Positions 1 to 9,680 of a stretch of DNA of 64,000 nucleotides are shown here, piece by piece. The DNA is from an uncultured Dysgonomonas sp. (GTDB lineage Bacteria > Bacteroidota > Bacteroidia > Bacteroidales > Dysgonomonadaceae), in the NCBI GenBank assembly GCA_937995835.1, contig CALKIV010000028.1, positions 131,624 through 195,623 on the forward strand. The letters are read 5' to 3'. Every line of letters begins with the position of its first letter. Within the stretch, counting starts at the first letter, position 1. The notes beneath the pieces were generated by a model. It was not told the DNA's origin and did no database searches. It worked only from the letters and a program-made list of their open reading frames with translations. A program made the translations under genes and the position numbers.

Positions 1-849
1 TTCAGCGTAGGCATGTTGGCGCAGCAGAAACACGAAGTATCAGTCTATGGCATGGGAGGATTCTCAATGCTAAATGCAGAATTCAATACTCCTTTTTCTA
101 TCAAAGATAAAGGAAGCTTTGGAGGAGGGCTAGGAGCACACTATGCTTATAACCTGAATGAAAAATTCGCTATCCTTTCGGGACTTGAGCTTCAACTCAA
201 CAAATCGAAAATAGAAGCTAACGAAATCAATGGCAACTATATGATCGAAGACTATCTACATGGCGATCAAGCAAGATTCGATTACAAAGTTTCTAACTAT
301 AGCGAAGACATCAAATATAGCTACCTCAACATCCCTATCATGGTGCGCTACACCCATGGCCTATCAGAAAAAGTTGGCTTGTATGCTAGTGCTGGTGCTA
401 AGATTGGTTTCAACGTAAAAGCTACTTATGACAATAGCTTTGGCAAGATGGCAACCTCTGCCACTTATGGCTCATTGGGAAATGGAGAAGAAGATCCTGT
501 GATCAATGACTTGCCCAATTTAGGTTTCGGAGTATACGAAAACGGGAGCTCCGATGGCGATGTTAGCAAGAAAACAGCTATCAGTTCGGCAATAGAATTG
601 GGAATGAAATATAAAGTTCGCGAGAACAGAGCTTTATATGTAGGGATGTATTTCGACTACACGCTTAATAATGTGTGGGAACAAGGTGATCAGCTATTTG
701 TAGAATATAACCAGCACAACCCATCGAAAGTGGGAAATGGTAGCATCGCTGGATCTTACAACAAGGATAAAAATGAAACGACAATAATGACACGAAGCTT
801 TAGACCAATGCATGTGGGGCTAAAAGTGCAACTGTCATTCAGTCTATAA
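1..849 (+). CDS. Outer-membrane beta-barrel protein, 5' end outside the window
   Basis: The reading frame is already open at base 1 and encodes the end of a signal peptide (FSVGMLAQQ) before the mature chain, so the ATG at base 13 is internal and the true start lies upstream. The mature part has alternating short aromatic and glycine-rich strands (GGGLGAHYAYNL, YSYLNIPIMVRY, LYASAGAKIGF), as in PorT/OmpX-like barrels of Bacteroidota, and ends in a barrel-like strand (LKVQLSFSL). It lies 26 bases upstream of a secreted glycosidase and may be the last membrane component of the same locus. The exact family and any ligand are unknown. Confidence 0.7.
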   Translation, partial: FSVGMLAQQKHEVSVYGMGGFSMLNAEFNTPFSIKDKGSFGGGLGAHYAYNLNEKFAILSGLELQLNKSKIEANEINGNYMIEDYLHGDQARFDYKVSNYSEDIKYSYLNIPIMVRYTHGLSEKVGLYASAGAKIGFNVKATYDNSFGKMATSATYGSLGNGEEDPVINDLPNLGFGVYENGSSDGDVSKKTAISSAIELGMKYKVRENRALYVGMYFDYTLNNVWEQGDQLFVEYNQHNPSKVGNGSIAGSYNKDKNETTIMTRSFRPMHVGLKVQLSFSL

Positions 850-875
850 GTGGGAAATAAAAAGGTTAAAATTAG

Positions 876-2720
876 ATGAAGGTTAAAACTATTTTATTAT
901 CAACGGTTCTCGCTTTGGTGTCATTATTGACGTATGCTCAAAATGGCAAAAAAGTATATGCAGACTATCATGGGACGAGGTACACTCGTCCCCATGATGG
1001 CATGCTGGGCCGTTGGTCATACTATCTGCACACTGGGCAGTTCAATACTCCCATCAAGAGCTTGAACTACAATGCAGACATTATTCTTGAGAATGGAAGA
1101 CACGACATTGCCTCTGTCAACTATCCCCTAGTGGGCATACAGTCGGCAATGGACGAGGACTACATAGAGTATCAGATTCTTTCAGCAAAAACAGCTGGTA
1201 TAGATGGCTTCTTTATCGAATGGGGTTACCCTGAGCATGAGTCCAACTTCTTGTTGAAGGCTATGCAAAGAGTTGCCGGCAGATACAACTTCGAGATCGG
1301 AGTCAACTGGTGCGACGGCTGGCTCTACTATGATTGGATTACCAAACAAGTGCCATCGATCAAAACGAGAGAAGACAAGACACAACACTTCTTCAAGTCG
1401 CTTCAATACTTGACTGATAGCGTTTTTTCTGTCCCTACTGCTCCTCTGGTAAAGGATATTCCAGTTGCATACCTTTTTGGTGGAATAACCAGTGAAGAAT
1501 ATAAAAATGAGATTCTGACAAAAGAATTAAAACTCAACAAAGGAGTGAATCACCCTGTCTTCCTAAAGCGTCTAGCGCCATTCGGGAAGGTAGAGAATAA
1601 CCTCTTTGAAACCAATAACATTGATGCTGAGATCAAAGAATGGACTGACTTGGGCATGTCTCCCACAGCGTGGATTCCTGCCCGAGTGCGTCCAATGGAT
1701 AAGAAGTATCCACTTTGGGATCTCTATGCAACCAGTGAAGATTTAGTCAACTTTTTAGAACCTTTCAAAAAGCAAGTTTGGGAGAATGACAACTACGCCA
1801 TCCGTTCAGGTTTTGTAGTCCCGGGAATGGACAACAGAGGCTGTGGAGGCTGGGGACGAGGACATTTTTCTTTCATTCCTCGCAACTGTGGCGAAAGCTA
1901 TGCCAATATGTGGCAAGCCAATTTGGATGCCAAAGACAAGCTAGATATGGTGTTCATCGCTTCATGGTCCGACTACACCGAAGGTCACGAGATAGAGCCT
2001 ACCATCGAGCATGGCGATAGAGAGTTGCATACCACACTGAAGTATGCCTCACGCTTCAAAGACGAAAAATTAGATGCGAGTGCTTTGGAGCTTCCTTTCA
2101 GACTTTTCAACCTAAGAAAAGAAACTGCAAGACTTCATGCCATTGGTTTAATCGCTGACTTAAATGCTAAAACATCTTCGTTTGATGCTATTGCCAATTT
2201 GATTAGCAATAAAGAGTATAAAAAAGCAATAGAAAAACTGGAAGCAGAAGAAAAAAGCCAGCAAAAAGTAGCGAAAAAAGTAAAATCCAAGACCTATGAC
2301 AAAGCGAATCTTTACACCATCAAAGGCAAGAATAAAGATGGAGTATACGATATCAGCAAAACTGTTACGATCGTTTTGGATAAAAAATTGAGAAAAACTT
2401 TGGAGCAATCGTATTACGAGGGTTATATTTACTTTGAATATCTAGATGATAGCTACGACTTCTTCTCCATCAAGAGTGACACCAATCGCAAAGACGAAGT
2501 TTATGATAAATCTCTTATCATCAGCAACAACACCAACGATGTAAAAGACTCATCATACTCTAACATTGCGGAGATAAAAACGGATGACACACATAAATGG
2601 AAGAAGGCAAAAGTGAAGCTTTTTCATTCTAACATCGTATTCAATGCCGATAAAGATTTTCAATTCAAGGGAAAAGGAAAAGTAAAGAACATTTCTCTGA
2701 GCTTCGAGGTTTTCAACTGA
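876..2720 (+). CDS. Secreted GH71/GH99-like glycoside hydrolase
   Basis: 614 residues. A signal peptide ends near LLTYAQ (about residue 21). Residues about 27-400 resemble the TIM barrel of GH71/GH99-like proteins: an early YADYHGTRYTRP strand, TAGIDGFFIEWG near residue 110, and SWSDYTEGHEIEPT near residue 365, which corresponds to the NEWHEGTQIEP-type motif of GH99 relatives and holds likely catalytic acids. The last 190 residues are a lysine-rich linker and a beta-rich domain of unknown role, possibly carbohydrate binding. GH99 enzymes cut inside alpha-mannans and GH71 enzymes cut alpha-1,3-glucan; the true substrate cannot be read from sequence. A GH2 gene follows after 19 bases. Confidence 0.72.
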   Translation: MKVKTILLSTVLALVSLLTYAQNGKKVYADYHGTRYTRPHDGMLGRWSYYLHTGQFNTPIKSLNYNADIILENGRHDIASVNYPLVGIQSAMDEDYIEYQILSAKTAGIDGFFIEWGYPEHESNFLLKAMQRVAGRYNFEIGVNWCDGWLYYDWITKQVPSIKTREDKTQHFFKSLQYLTDSVFSVPTAPLVKDIPVAYLFGGITSEEYKNEILTKELKLNKGVNHPVFLKRLAPFGKVENNLFETNNIDAEIKEWTDLGMSPTAWIPARVRPMDKKYPLWDLYATSEDLVNFLEPFKKQVWENDNYAIRSGFVVPGMDNRGCGGWGRGHFSFIPRNCGESYANMWQANLDAKDKLDMVFIASWSDYTEGHEIEPTIEHGDRELHTTLKYASRFKDEKLDASALELPFRLFNLRKETARLHAIGLIADLNAKTSSFDAIANLISNKEYKKAIEKLEAEEKSQQKVAKKVKSKTYDKANLYTIKGKNKDGVYDISKTVTIVLDKKLRKTLEQSYYEGYIYFEYLDDSYDFFSIKSDTNRKDEVYDKSLIISNNTNDVKDSSYSNIAEIKTDDTHKWKKAKVKLFHSNIVFNADKDFQFKGKGKVKNISLSFEVFN

Positions 2721-2739
2721 TAAAGCAAATTATAAATTA

Positions 2740-5403
2740 ATGACAATGAATAGATTTCTTATAATATTAATCACCTGTTTTTTGGCTTTGCCAGCAATGG
2801 CTAAGAACATTAAATACTCTATCAACGAGGCTTGGAAGTTTGCACTTGTAAACAATGCCGAAGCCTACAAGGTAGATATAGATGACAAAGGATGGGAAGT
2901 AGTATCTTTTCCACACACATGGAACAATAAAGATGCTGTGGACGAAGTACCCGGCTTTTTCAGAGGTGAAGGATGGTATCGTAAGCAGACCTATATTGGA
3001 GATGTGGCAAAAGACAAAACAGTCTACCTATATTTCGAAGGTGCTAATCAAACCACAGATGTTTATGTCAACCAAAAGCACGTAGGCACCCATAAGGGAG
3101 GCTATGGCAGATTCAGTTTCGACATCACTCCTTATATCAAGGTGGGTGAGAAAAACTCTTTTGCCTTCAAGGTGGATAACAGTTACGACAAAATGATTCC
3201 TCCACTTAGTGCAGACTTCACATTCTTTGGGGGCATCTATCGTGATGTATATCTTCAGATAGAAAATCCAGTGCACATTTCTTTGCTCGACAAAGCATCC
3301 TCTGGAACTTATATCACGACTCCAGAAGTTTCTGAAAAAGGTGCAGCTGTAGAGGTGAAAACTTTGCTCAACAATCACACAGCAAGCAAAAAAAATGTGG
3401 TGATAGAATATACAATCCTTTCTCCTAGAGGGACGAAAGTGGGACAAGCTTCGCTAAAGAAAGCATTAACAGCCAAAGTAGAGAATGTTGAAATGGCTCA
3501 AAAGTTTTCGATCAGCAATCCTGAACTTTGGTCTACTGACACACCTCAGCTCTATACTTTGTTGACTGCTGTTAAAGATGCAAAAACAAAAGAAGTGCTA
3601 GACGAGTCGCAAGAAAACTTTGGTTTACGCTGGTTCAGCTTCGATGCCGATAAAGGTTTCTTCTTAAACGGAAAGCATCTGAAACTGATCGGAACTTCTC
3701 GCCACCAATGTTTCCTTGGCATGGGAAATGCTTTAGATGATCAACTACATATCAGAGATGTGCAACTATTAAAGGATATGGGAGGCAACTTCTTGCGTAT
3801 TGCTCACTATCCACAAGATCCTCTTGTGCTAGAAATGTGCGACAAGTTGGGGCTTATCACCTCTATCGAAATTCCGATCATCAATGCAATAACAGAAGAT
3901 CAAGAATTTTTGGACAACTCGCTCTACATGATGGACGAAATGATGAAGCAAAACTTCAATCACCCATCCCTTGTTTTGTGGACATACATGAACGAAGTGA
4001 TGCTCAGATTGCCATACAAACAAGATTCTGAAGAATATAAGGCTTATGCCAAGGAGGTCAACAGACATGCTGAAGCAATAGAAAAATCAATCAGAGCGCT
4101 TGATCCTTATCGCTATACACAAATACCTTTCCATGCAGCCATCGATCGTTATGCTGATGCTGGCTTGGTAGATATTCCCATGACTGTGGGGCTCAATCTC
4201 TATTCAGGATGGTATAATCCAGGGATTGAAAATATCGAAAAAGATATCTTAGATTTCAAGTCAAAATATCCTACCGTACCTATCACTATCAGTGAGTATG
4301 GGGCAGATGTGGATGTGAGAATACATAGCGAAAAGCCAGAACGTTTCGACTTCAGTGTTGAGTTTGGCGATCTGTTTCATGAGCATTATTTAAAAACGTT
4401 TTTGAAACACGATTTTGTGGCAGGAACAAACATCTGGAATCTTAATGATTTCCACTCTGAGATCAGAACAGATGCTATTCCTCGTATCAACAGCAAGGGA
4501 ATAACAGGACTGGATAGAACCCCAAAGAACACCTATTGGCTGTATAAGGCAACACTAGTAAAGGAGCCTTTCATGAAAATTGCTTCTGCTGACTGGAAAT
4601 ACAGAACAGCACAAGATGCAGGAAATGGCACGTATACACAAAAGGTGAAAGTATATTCTAACCAAGCACTGGTTGACTTATATCACAATGGAAAGCTAGT
4701 TTCTAAAGTGAAATTAAACAATCATGTGGGCGAAGCTGATGTTGCTTTCCAAAATGGTGTAAACACACTGGAAGCTCGTGTAGCCGACATCAACTTATCA
4801 GATATTGCCGAAGTGCACTATACCATCATTCCTCAAGTGTTAGATAACTCATTCACTGAGCTCAATGTTCTTTTAGGAACAGACAGAATGTTTGAAGACA
4901 AGACTTTCAAAACAAGTTGGATTCCCGAAAAAGAATATGCAAAGGGCAGTTGGGGCTATGTTGGTGGAGAAAGATTCAGAGCCAAAACTGGCTTTGGTTC
5001 ACTTCCTGCAGCCGATTTGGATGTATTGGGCACTGACAAAGATCCTATCTTCCAAACTCAACGCGTAGACATCGAATCATTTAAGGCTGATGTAGCTAAT
5101 GGAAAATATGCTGTCTATCTCTATTGGGCAGATTTCAATAGAGCCGAAAGCAAAGAAGTGGTAGCATATAATTTAGGAAACGACAGAGTATATGAGAAAA
5201 TATTACCTCGCGTTTTCGATGTTGCCATCAATAATCAAAAGGTATTAGAGAACTATGACATCCCTAACGAGGTAGGCACTGGTCGTGCCATTGTCAAGAA
5301 GTTCGACATCGATGTAAACGATAACGAAGGTTTATCTATCGATTTTACACCTGTGGAAGGCAACGTCATCTTGAATGCCATCCGCATCGTAAAGAAAAAT
5401 TAA
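2740..5403 (+). CDS. Secreted GH2 glycosidase with C-terminal malectin-like domain
   Basis: 887 residues with a signal peptide (MTMNRFLIILITCFLALPAMA). A jelly-roll sugar-binding domain (residues about 30-190; WYRKQTYI, GGYGRFSFDITPY, FFGGIYRDV) is followed by an Ig-like domain and the GH2 barrel. Glu419 in WTYMNEV fits the acid/base and Glu519 in ITISEYGAD the nucleophile. The C-terminal 170 residues (SWGYVGG onward) look like a malectin-type carbohydrate-binding domain. The family covers beta-galactosidases, beta-glucuronidases and beta-mannosidases, and specificity is unresolved. The ATG at 2746 is an equally possible start. It probably shares a transcript with the preceding GH71/99-like gene. 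Confidence 0.88.
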   Translation: MTMNRFLIILITCFLALPAMAKNIKYSINEAWKFALVNNAEAYKVDIDDKGWEVVSFPHTWNNKDAVDEVPGFFRGEGWYRKQTYIGDVAKDKTVYLYFEGANQTTDVYVNQKHVGTHKGGYGRFSFDITPYIKVGEKNSFAFKVDNSYDKMIPPLSADFTFFGGIYRDVYLQIENPVHISLLDKASSGTYITTPEVSEKGAAVEVKTLLNNHTASKKNVVIEYTILSPRGTKVGQASLKKALTAKVENVEMAQKFSISNPELWSTDTPQLYTLLTAVKDAKTKEVLDESQENFGLRWFSFDADKGFFLNGKHLKLIGTSRHQCFLGMGNALDDQLHIRDVQLLKDMGGNFLRIAHYPQDPLVLEMCDKLGLITSIEIPIINAITEDQEFLDNSLYMMDEMMKQNFNHPSLVLWTYMNEVMLRLPYKQDSEEYKAYAKEVNRHAEAIEKSIRALDPYRYTQIPFHAAIDRYADAGLVDIPMTVGLNLYSGWYNPGIENIEKDILDFKSKYPTVPITISEYGADVDVRIHSEKPERFDFSVEFGDLFHEHYLKTFLKHDFVAGTNIWNLNDFHSEIRTDAIPRINSKGITGLDRTPKNTYWLYKATLVKEPFMKIASADWKYRTAQDAGNGTYTQKVKVYSNQALVDLYHNGKLVSKVKLNNHVGEADVAFQNGVNTLEARVADINLSDIAEVHYTIIPQVLDNSFTELNVLLGTDRMFEDKTFKTSWIPEKEYAKGSWGYVGGERFRAKTGFGSLPAADLDVLGTDKDPIFQTQRVDIESFKADVANGKYAVYLYWADFNRAESKEVVAYNLGNDRVYEKILPRVFDVAINNQKVLENYDIPNEVGTGRAIVKKFDIDVNDNEGLSIDFTPVEGNVILNAIRIVKKN

Positions 5404-5431
5404 ATCAGGGTTAACTACTACTAACTACAGG

Positions 5432-5482
5432 ATAGAGATGGTTTGAAAATTTTATTTGATAATCATCTCTATTCGTTTTTTT
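5432..5482 (+). terminator. Intercistronic hairpin with T-run between GH2 and GH31 genes
   Basis: ATAGAGATGGTT (5432-5443) pairs with AATCATCTCTAT (5461-5472) through one G-T pair, leaving a 17-base loop. A run of seven T follows at 5476-5482. It could terminate or reduce transcription entering the GH31 gene. It also argues against a GH31 start at 5456, which would lie inside the hairpin. Confidence 0.55.
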
Positions 5483-5497
5483 AAATCATTTATTGAC

Positions 5498-7909
5498 ATG
5501 AAAAAATCAGTATATAGCCTCCTCTTTTTTCTCCTCTTGATCACTTCTTGTTCTCAAGAAAAGATCAAGGGAATACAGATCGAAGATGATGGCTTACAAA
5601 TAAGAATATCCAATCTGGATGAACGCACCATACATGTAGAGGTATATCCTCTTGCTGATCCTCGCAAATCTCCATCCATGGTGGTGGATGCAGAACGCAC
5701 AAAAGATATTCAGTTCAGAGATGCAAAGATATTAGAAACTCCTCTCTTAAAAGTGGAGTACAATTCAGAGCAGAAAGCAATCTCCTTTACGGATAATAAA
5801 ACAGGCAAAGTGATCTTGAGCGAAAAAGCCAAGACCTTTTCAGAAGTCGAATTTCTAGGAGAAAAAGGATATAGCACGAGCCAAACCTTTCAGTTGACAG
5901 ACGATGAAGCTATCTATGGACTTGGACAATATCAAGATGGTGTACTCAACTTCAGAGGGCACACTGTAAATCTGGTACATGCCAACAGAGAGATAGCCAA
6001 CCCTGTGATTGTCTCCACCAATAATTATGTCCTATTTTGGGATAATTATTCAAAAACGACCTTCACTGATAATGCTGGTGGTGCAACATTTTCATCCGAA
6101 ATGGGCGAAGCTATCGATTATTATTTTGTCTATGGCAATGACATGAAGGATGCCATGGCTGGATTTCAGCAGTTGACTGGCGAAGCTCCTATGTTGCCCA
6201 AAACAGCTTTTGGTTTCTGGATGTCTAAAGAAAGATATCGATCATTTGATGAACTGACTGCTGTTGTAGAAGAATATCGCAAGCGAAAAATTCCACTGGA
6301 CAATATCATTCAAGATTGGCAATACTGGGGTATAGACAAAAAAAGATGGAATGCCATGGAGTTTGATACCATTGGCTTCAACCACCCTAAAGAACGAATA
6401 GATAATTTGCATCAGATGAATGTCAAAGTAGCCCTTTCTGTGTGGCCGGGTGTAGGAGTAGATACCAAGATTTACCAGTCGATGGATTCCATTCATGCAC
6501 TTTTTGATGAGCGCACTTGGGCAGGCTATAAGATTATTGATATTTACAATCCTGAAGCTCAGAAACTGTATTGGCACTATCTGAAAACAGGACTCCTGAG
6601 CCAAGGCATCGACTCTTGGTGGATGGATGCCACGGAACCCTCTTTTCGCGATGGACTCTATCAAAGCAAACAAGAAGCATGGTCAAAATCTGCAGGGATG
6701 ACCCACATTGGACCATTTCACAAATATCTAAATTCTTATTCGCTCGTTCTCTCTAAAGTGATGTACGAGAACTTGAGAAAAGAGAACAACAAGCGTGTCT
6801 CTGTACTCACTCGCTCTGCCTTTGCCGGACAACAACGTTATTCCACAATCACATGGTCGGGAGACATTTATGCCTCATGGAATGTTTATAGAAAGCAGAT
6901 CTCTGCCGGTCTCAACCTCTGCATGACAGGCATTCCTTATTGGACAACCGACATCGGAGGTTTTAGAGTCATCAGTCAAGAAACACTTGGTGCAGGTTCG
7001 GGCGAACTTAGTGGCTATGTAGACGAATCCATCGATACTTCTGATGGTGGCTACACCAAAGGGCTCGAAGATCCAGCCTATTTGGAACTCTATACTCGTT
7101 GGTTTCAATATGGTGTCTTCAACCCTATTTTCAGAGCACATGGCACCGAAGTGCCAAGAGAAATTTGGCATTTTGGCGAACCGGGAACACCATTCTATGA
7201 TGCACAACTAAAAATGATAGACCTTAGATACAGTCTTCTGTCTTATATCTATTCCACAGCTTGGCAAGTGACCAAAGATGGAATACCTATGATGCGCCCC
7301 ATGGCTGTGGACTTCACTGCAGATCGAAAGACATTCAATGATGACAGTAGTTACATGTTTGGCGATGCTTTGCTCATTCATCCAGTCACCCACCCCATGC
7401 TCTATGATAGAGAGGGTAAGATTTCCTCTCCGAATACAGATGTCAATGTGTATCTACCTCAACATCAAGGAAAGATTTGGTATGACCTAAATTCAAATAA
7501 AGCCTTTGTGGCAGGACAAGAGATTGCATACAGTGCCGGTCTTGACATAATTCCTGTCTTTGTGAAAGGGGGCTCCATCATCCCTAGAAACAAAGTAGTA
7601 GAATATGTGGCAGCAGACAGTGGGACTGAAATGGACATCATCATCTATGCCGGAGCTGATGCAAGTTTCACTCTTTATGAGGATGATAACGAAACCTACA
7701 ACTATGAGAATGGCGAATATAGTTCCATCGAAATGAAATGGAATAATACCAAAAAGACGCTTACCATTGCTTCCCCTCTAGGTAAATATAGAGCTACGGA
7801 TGAAGAACGCACTTTTAATATAAAAGTAATAACAACAGAATCATCTTCTGTTCAGAAAGCTGAAAAAACAATAATTTACAAGAATCAAAAAATAGAAATA
7901 AATTTCTAA
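5498..7909 (+). CDS. GH31 alpha-glycosidase lipoprotein (alpha-xylosidase/alpha-glucosidase type)
   Basis: 803 residues from the ATG at 5498. That start gives a clean lipoprotein signal peptide (MKKSVYSLLFF...LLITSC), whereas the upstream start adds an odd 14-residue leader. The N-terminal beta domain is followed by the GH31 barrel. Asp377 in WWMDATEP is the expected nucleophile and Asp456 in TWSGD the expected acid/base. A DUF5110-like beta domain follows (ASFTLYEDDNETYNYENG). GH31 enzymes remove alpha-linked glucose or xylose from oligosaccharide ends. A surface or periplasmic lipoprotein beside GH2 and GH71/99-like enzymes fits stepwise breakdown of one branched glycan. Glucose versus xylose specificity is not decidable here. 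Confidence 0.9.
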   Translation: MKKSVYSLLFFLLLITSCSQEKIKGIQIEDDGLQIRISNLDERTIHVEVYPLADPRKSPSMVVDAERTKDIQFRDAKILETPLLKVEYNSEQKAISFTDNKTGKVILSEKAKTFSEVEFLGEKGYSTSQTFQLTDDEAIYGLGQYQDGVLNFRGHTVNLVHANREIANPVIVSTNNYVLFWDNYSKTTFTDNAGGATFSSEMGEAIDYYFVYGNDMKDAMAGFQQLTGEAPMLPKTAFGFWMSKERYRSFDELTAVVEEYRKRKIPLDNIIQDWQYWGIDKKRWNAMEFDTIGFNHPKERIDNLHQMNVKVALSVWPGVGVDTKIYQSMDSIHALFDERTWAGYKIIDIYNPEAQKLYWHYLKTGLLSQGIDSWWMDATEPSFRDGLYQSKQEAWSKSAGMTHIGPFHKYLNSYSLVLSKVMYENLRKENNKRVSVLTRSAFAGQQRYSTITWSGDIYASWNVYRKQISAGLNLCMTGIPYWTTDIGGFRVISQETLGAGSGELSGYVDESIDTSDGGYTKGLEDPAYLELYTRWFQYGVFNPIFRAHGTEVPREIWHFGEPGTPFYDAQLKMIDLRYSLLSYIYSTAWQVTKDGIPMMRPMAVDFTADRKTFNDDSSYMFGDALLIHPVTHPMLYDREGKISSPNTDVNVYLPQHQGKIWYDLNSNKAFVAGQEIAYSAGLDIIPVFVKGGSIIPRNKVVEYVAADSGTEMDIIIYAGADASFTLYEDDNETYNYENGEYSSIEMKWNNTKKTLTIASPLGKYRATDEERTFNIKVITTESSSVQKAEKTIIYKNQKIEINF

Positions 7910-7931
7910 CAGTACCTATTATTATGCAGTG

Positions 7932-7968
7932 ATACCAGTTCTACACAAGAGTAGAACTGGTATTTTTC
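7932..7968 (+). terminator. Rho-independent terminator after the glycosidase genes
   Basis: ATACCAGTTCTAC (7932-7944) pairs perfectly with GTAGAACTGGTAT (7951-7963) around a six-base loop, followed by T residues. It closes the glycosidase cluster. Confidence 0.9.
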
Positions 7969-8009
7969 ATTTCACCAAACTACACAAACTTTAATTCACA
8001 ACGGTTTCT

Positions 8010-8040
8010 TTTGCAACTATTATAAATTAATCTATCTTTG
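8010..8040 (+). promoter_or_regulatory. Bacteroidota promoter for the FadL-like gene
   Basis: TTTG at 8010-8013, a 19-base spacer and TATCTTTG at 8033-8040 match the TTTG-N19-TAnnTTTG consensus exactly, 33 bases ahead of the start codon. Confidence 0.85.
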
Positions 8041-8073
8041 TCGCCTTACTTTTAAAATAAATTAAAGTTTACT

Positions 8074-9516
8074 ATGATTAAGAAGACATTATTGATCGCT
8101 TCATTTGCGCTAGTAGGATTTGCCAACACCTATGCAGGTGGTATATTGACAAATACCAATCAGAGTACTCGTTTTACTCGCCTATTTGCCCTCGAAGCAA
8201 TGACCAATGCCGCAGATGCTGCATATTACAATCCAGCAGGAACTACTAAGCTTTCTGAGGGATTTCATTTCACATTTAGCAATCAAAGTGCCTTCCAAGA
8301 AAGACACATAACAAGTACCTTTCCTACAATCAACGGAGGTGAACCAAAGTTATATAAAGGAAAAGCTTCAGCACCGGTTATTCCTTCCATACAAGGAGTA
8401 TATCGAAAAGGGAAGTGGGCTCTATCAGGAGGTATTGCCATCGTAGGTGGTGGTGGAAAAGCCACATTCAACGAGGGTTTACCGATGTTTGAAGTACCTG
8501 TGTCAACATTACCTGGAGCTATAACTAAGGAATTGGGTGCAAAACTGCCAATTTCTGCCGATAAGTATGAAGTAACACAATACATGACAGGATCCAACTA
8601 TATTTTTGGTGGTCAGATTGGTGGAGCATACAAAATCAATGATATGTTCTCAGTATATGGAGGATTTAGATTAAATATTGTGCACAACAAGTACGAAGGA
8701 TATCTAAATGACCTACGTTTAAATCTTAAATCTCCGGGAGTACCACAAGCTGGTTTGCCGGCTTATGATGGTTCAATGACTAGCCCTAGTGTGCCTTTAG
8801 CTATAATGATCAAAACTCTAGAAGGCAAACAAGATCCTACGCCAGCAGAGCTAGCAAGCTTGGAAGGCTTACGCATCATGCAACATGCAGCTTCGGAAGA
8901 AGGGGCACAGTTGAACTCAAAACAATCAGGATGGGGAGTAGCTCCAATCATTGGGTTCAATTTTTCTTGGAACAAATTAAATATTGGAGCCAAATACGAA
9001 TTTAGATCAGCCCTAGATGTTGAAAATAAAACATCTATTGACAATACAGGAATGTTCAAAGATGGAGTAAACACAGCACACGATGTCCCTGCACTATTAG
9101 CCGTTGGAGCATCATATAACATCATCGATCCTTTGACTGTAAGTGTAGGTTATCACCATTTCTTCGACAAACAAGCTGATATGGCCGGTAACAAACAAAA
9201 AGCTCTGACAGGAGGAACAAATGAATACCTTTTCGGTGCTGAGTGGAAAATAGACCAAATGTTTTTAGTTAGTATGGGAGGTCAGATCACCAGATATGGT
9301 TTAGCTGACAAATTCCAATCAGACCTAAGTTTTTCAGTTAATTCTTACTCTCTTGGGTTCGGAGGAGCTGTAAATGTATCTAAAAATGTACAAATAAATG
9401 TAGGCTACTTCTTCACCGATTACGGAGACTATACTATGAAAGCCGATTATGGTGCAAACAACACTTACACCAGAAAAAACAAAGTGTTCTCTGCCGGAGT
9501 AGATTTTTCTTTCTAA
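8074..9516 (+). CDS. FadL/OMPP1-family outer-membrane transport protein
   Basis: 480 residues with a signal peptide ending near NTYAGG. The mature N-terminus (GGILTNTNQSTRF...NAADAAYYNPAG) matches the hatch region of FadL/toluene-transport barrels, where the NPAG turn is a hallmark. Glycine- and aromatic-rich strands follow to a C-terminal Phe (AGVDFSF), the usual outer-membrane insertion signal. Members carry long-chain fatty acids or other hydrophobic molecules across the outer membrane. The gene is monocistronic, with a consensus promoter upstream and a strong terminator downstream. The ligand is unknown. Confidence 0.88.
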   Translation: MIKKTLLIASFALVGFANTYAGGILTNTNQSTRFTRLFALEAMTNAADAAYYNPAGTTKLSEGFHFTFSNQSAFQERHITSTFPTINGGEPKLYKGKASAPVIPSIQGVYRKGKWALSGGIAIVGGGGKATFNEGLPMFEVPVSTLPGAITKELGAKLPISADKYEVTQYMTGSNYIFGGQIGGAYKINDMFSVYGGFRLNIVHNKYEGYLNDLRLNLKSPGVPQAGLPAYDGSMTSPSVPLAIMIKTLEGKQDPTPAELASLEGLRIMQHAASEEGAQLNSKQSGWGVAPIIGFNFSWNKLNIGAKYEFRSALDVENKTSIDNTGMFKDGVNTAHDVPALLAVGASYNIIDPLTVSVGYHHFFDKQADMAGNKQKALTGGTNEYLFGAEWKIDQMFLVSMGGQITRYGLADKFQSDLSFSVNSYSLGFGGAVNVSKNVQINVGYFFTDYGDYTMKADYGANNTYTRKNKVFSAGVDFSF

Positions 9517-9558
9517 AAAAGTTAGAAACAAAGTATATATTCTAGATAGCTAAAAACG

Positions 9559-9597
9559 AGGTCAAGGGTAAATTTACCCTTGACCTTGTTGATTTTT
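9559..9597 (+). terminator. Terminator after the FadL-like gene
   Basis: A perfect 28-base palindrome at 9559-9586, with arms AGGTCAAGGGTAAA and its complement and no unpaired base, is followed by a T-rich tract. Confidence 0.88.
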
Positions 9598-9631
9598 GCT
9601 ATGTCGAGATTGCAAAATGAAGTTTTTTATG

Positions 9632-9639
9632 TAAGTTTG
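9632..9639 (+). promoter_or_regulatory. -7 element for the gltD-like gene
   Basis: TAAGTTTG matches TAnnTTTG. A TTG at 9610-9612 sits 19 bases upstream as a partial -33 element. The start codon is 41 bases downstream. Confidence 0.6.
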
Positions 9640-9680
9640 TCCCATTAAACTTTATTTCAAGAAATAGATACTCCTAACAT

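Noticed and set aside
5456..5497. Earlier start for the GH31 gene at 5456
   Set aside because: It lies inside the intercistronic hairpin and adds 14 residues before an otherwise perfect lipoprotein signal peptide starting at 5498.
6242..6673. Antisense open frame of 143 codons inside the GH31 gene
   Set aside because: It overlaps the catalytic region of a clear GH31 enzyme and matches nothing recognisable.
8763..9125. Antisense open frame of 120 codons inside the FadL-like gene
   Set aside because: It has no promoter or family resemblance and lies wholly opposite a well-supported gene.
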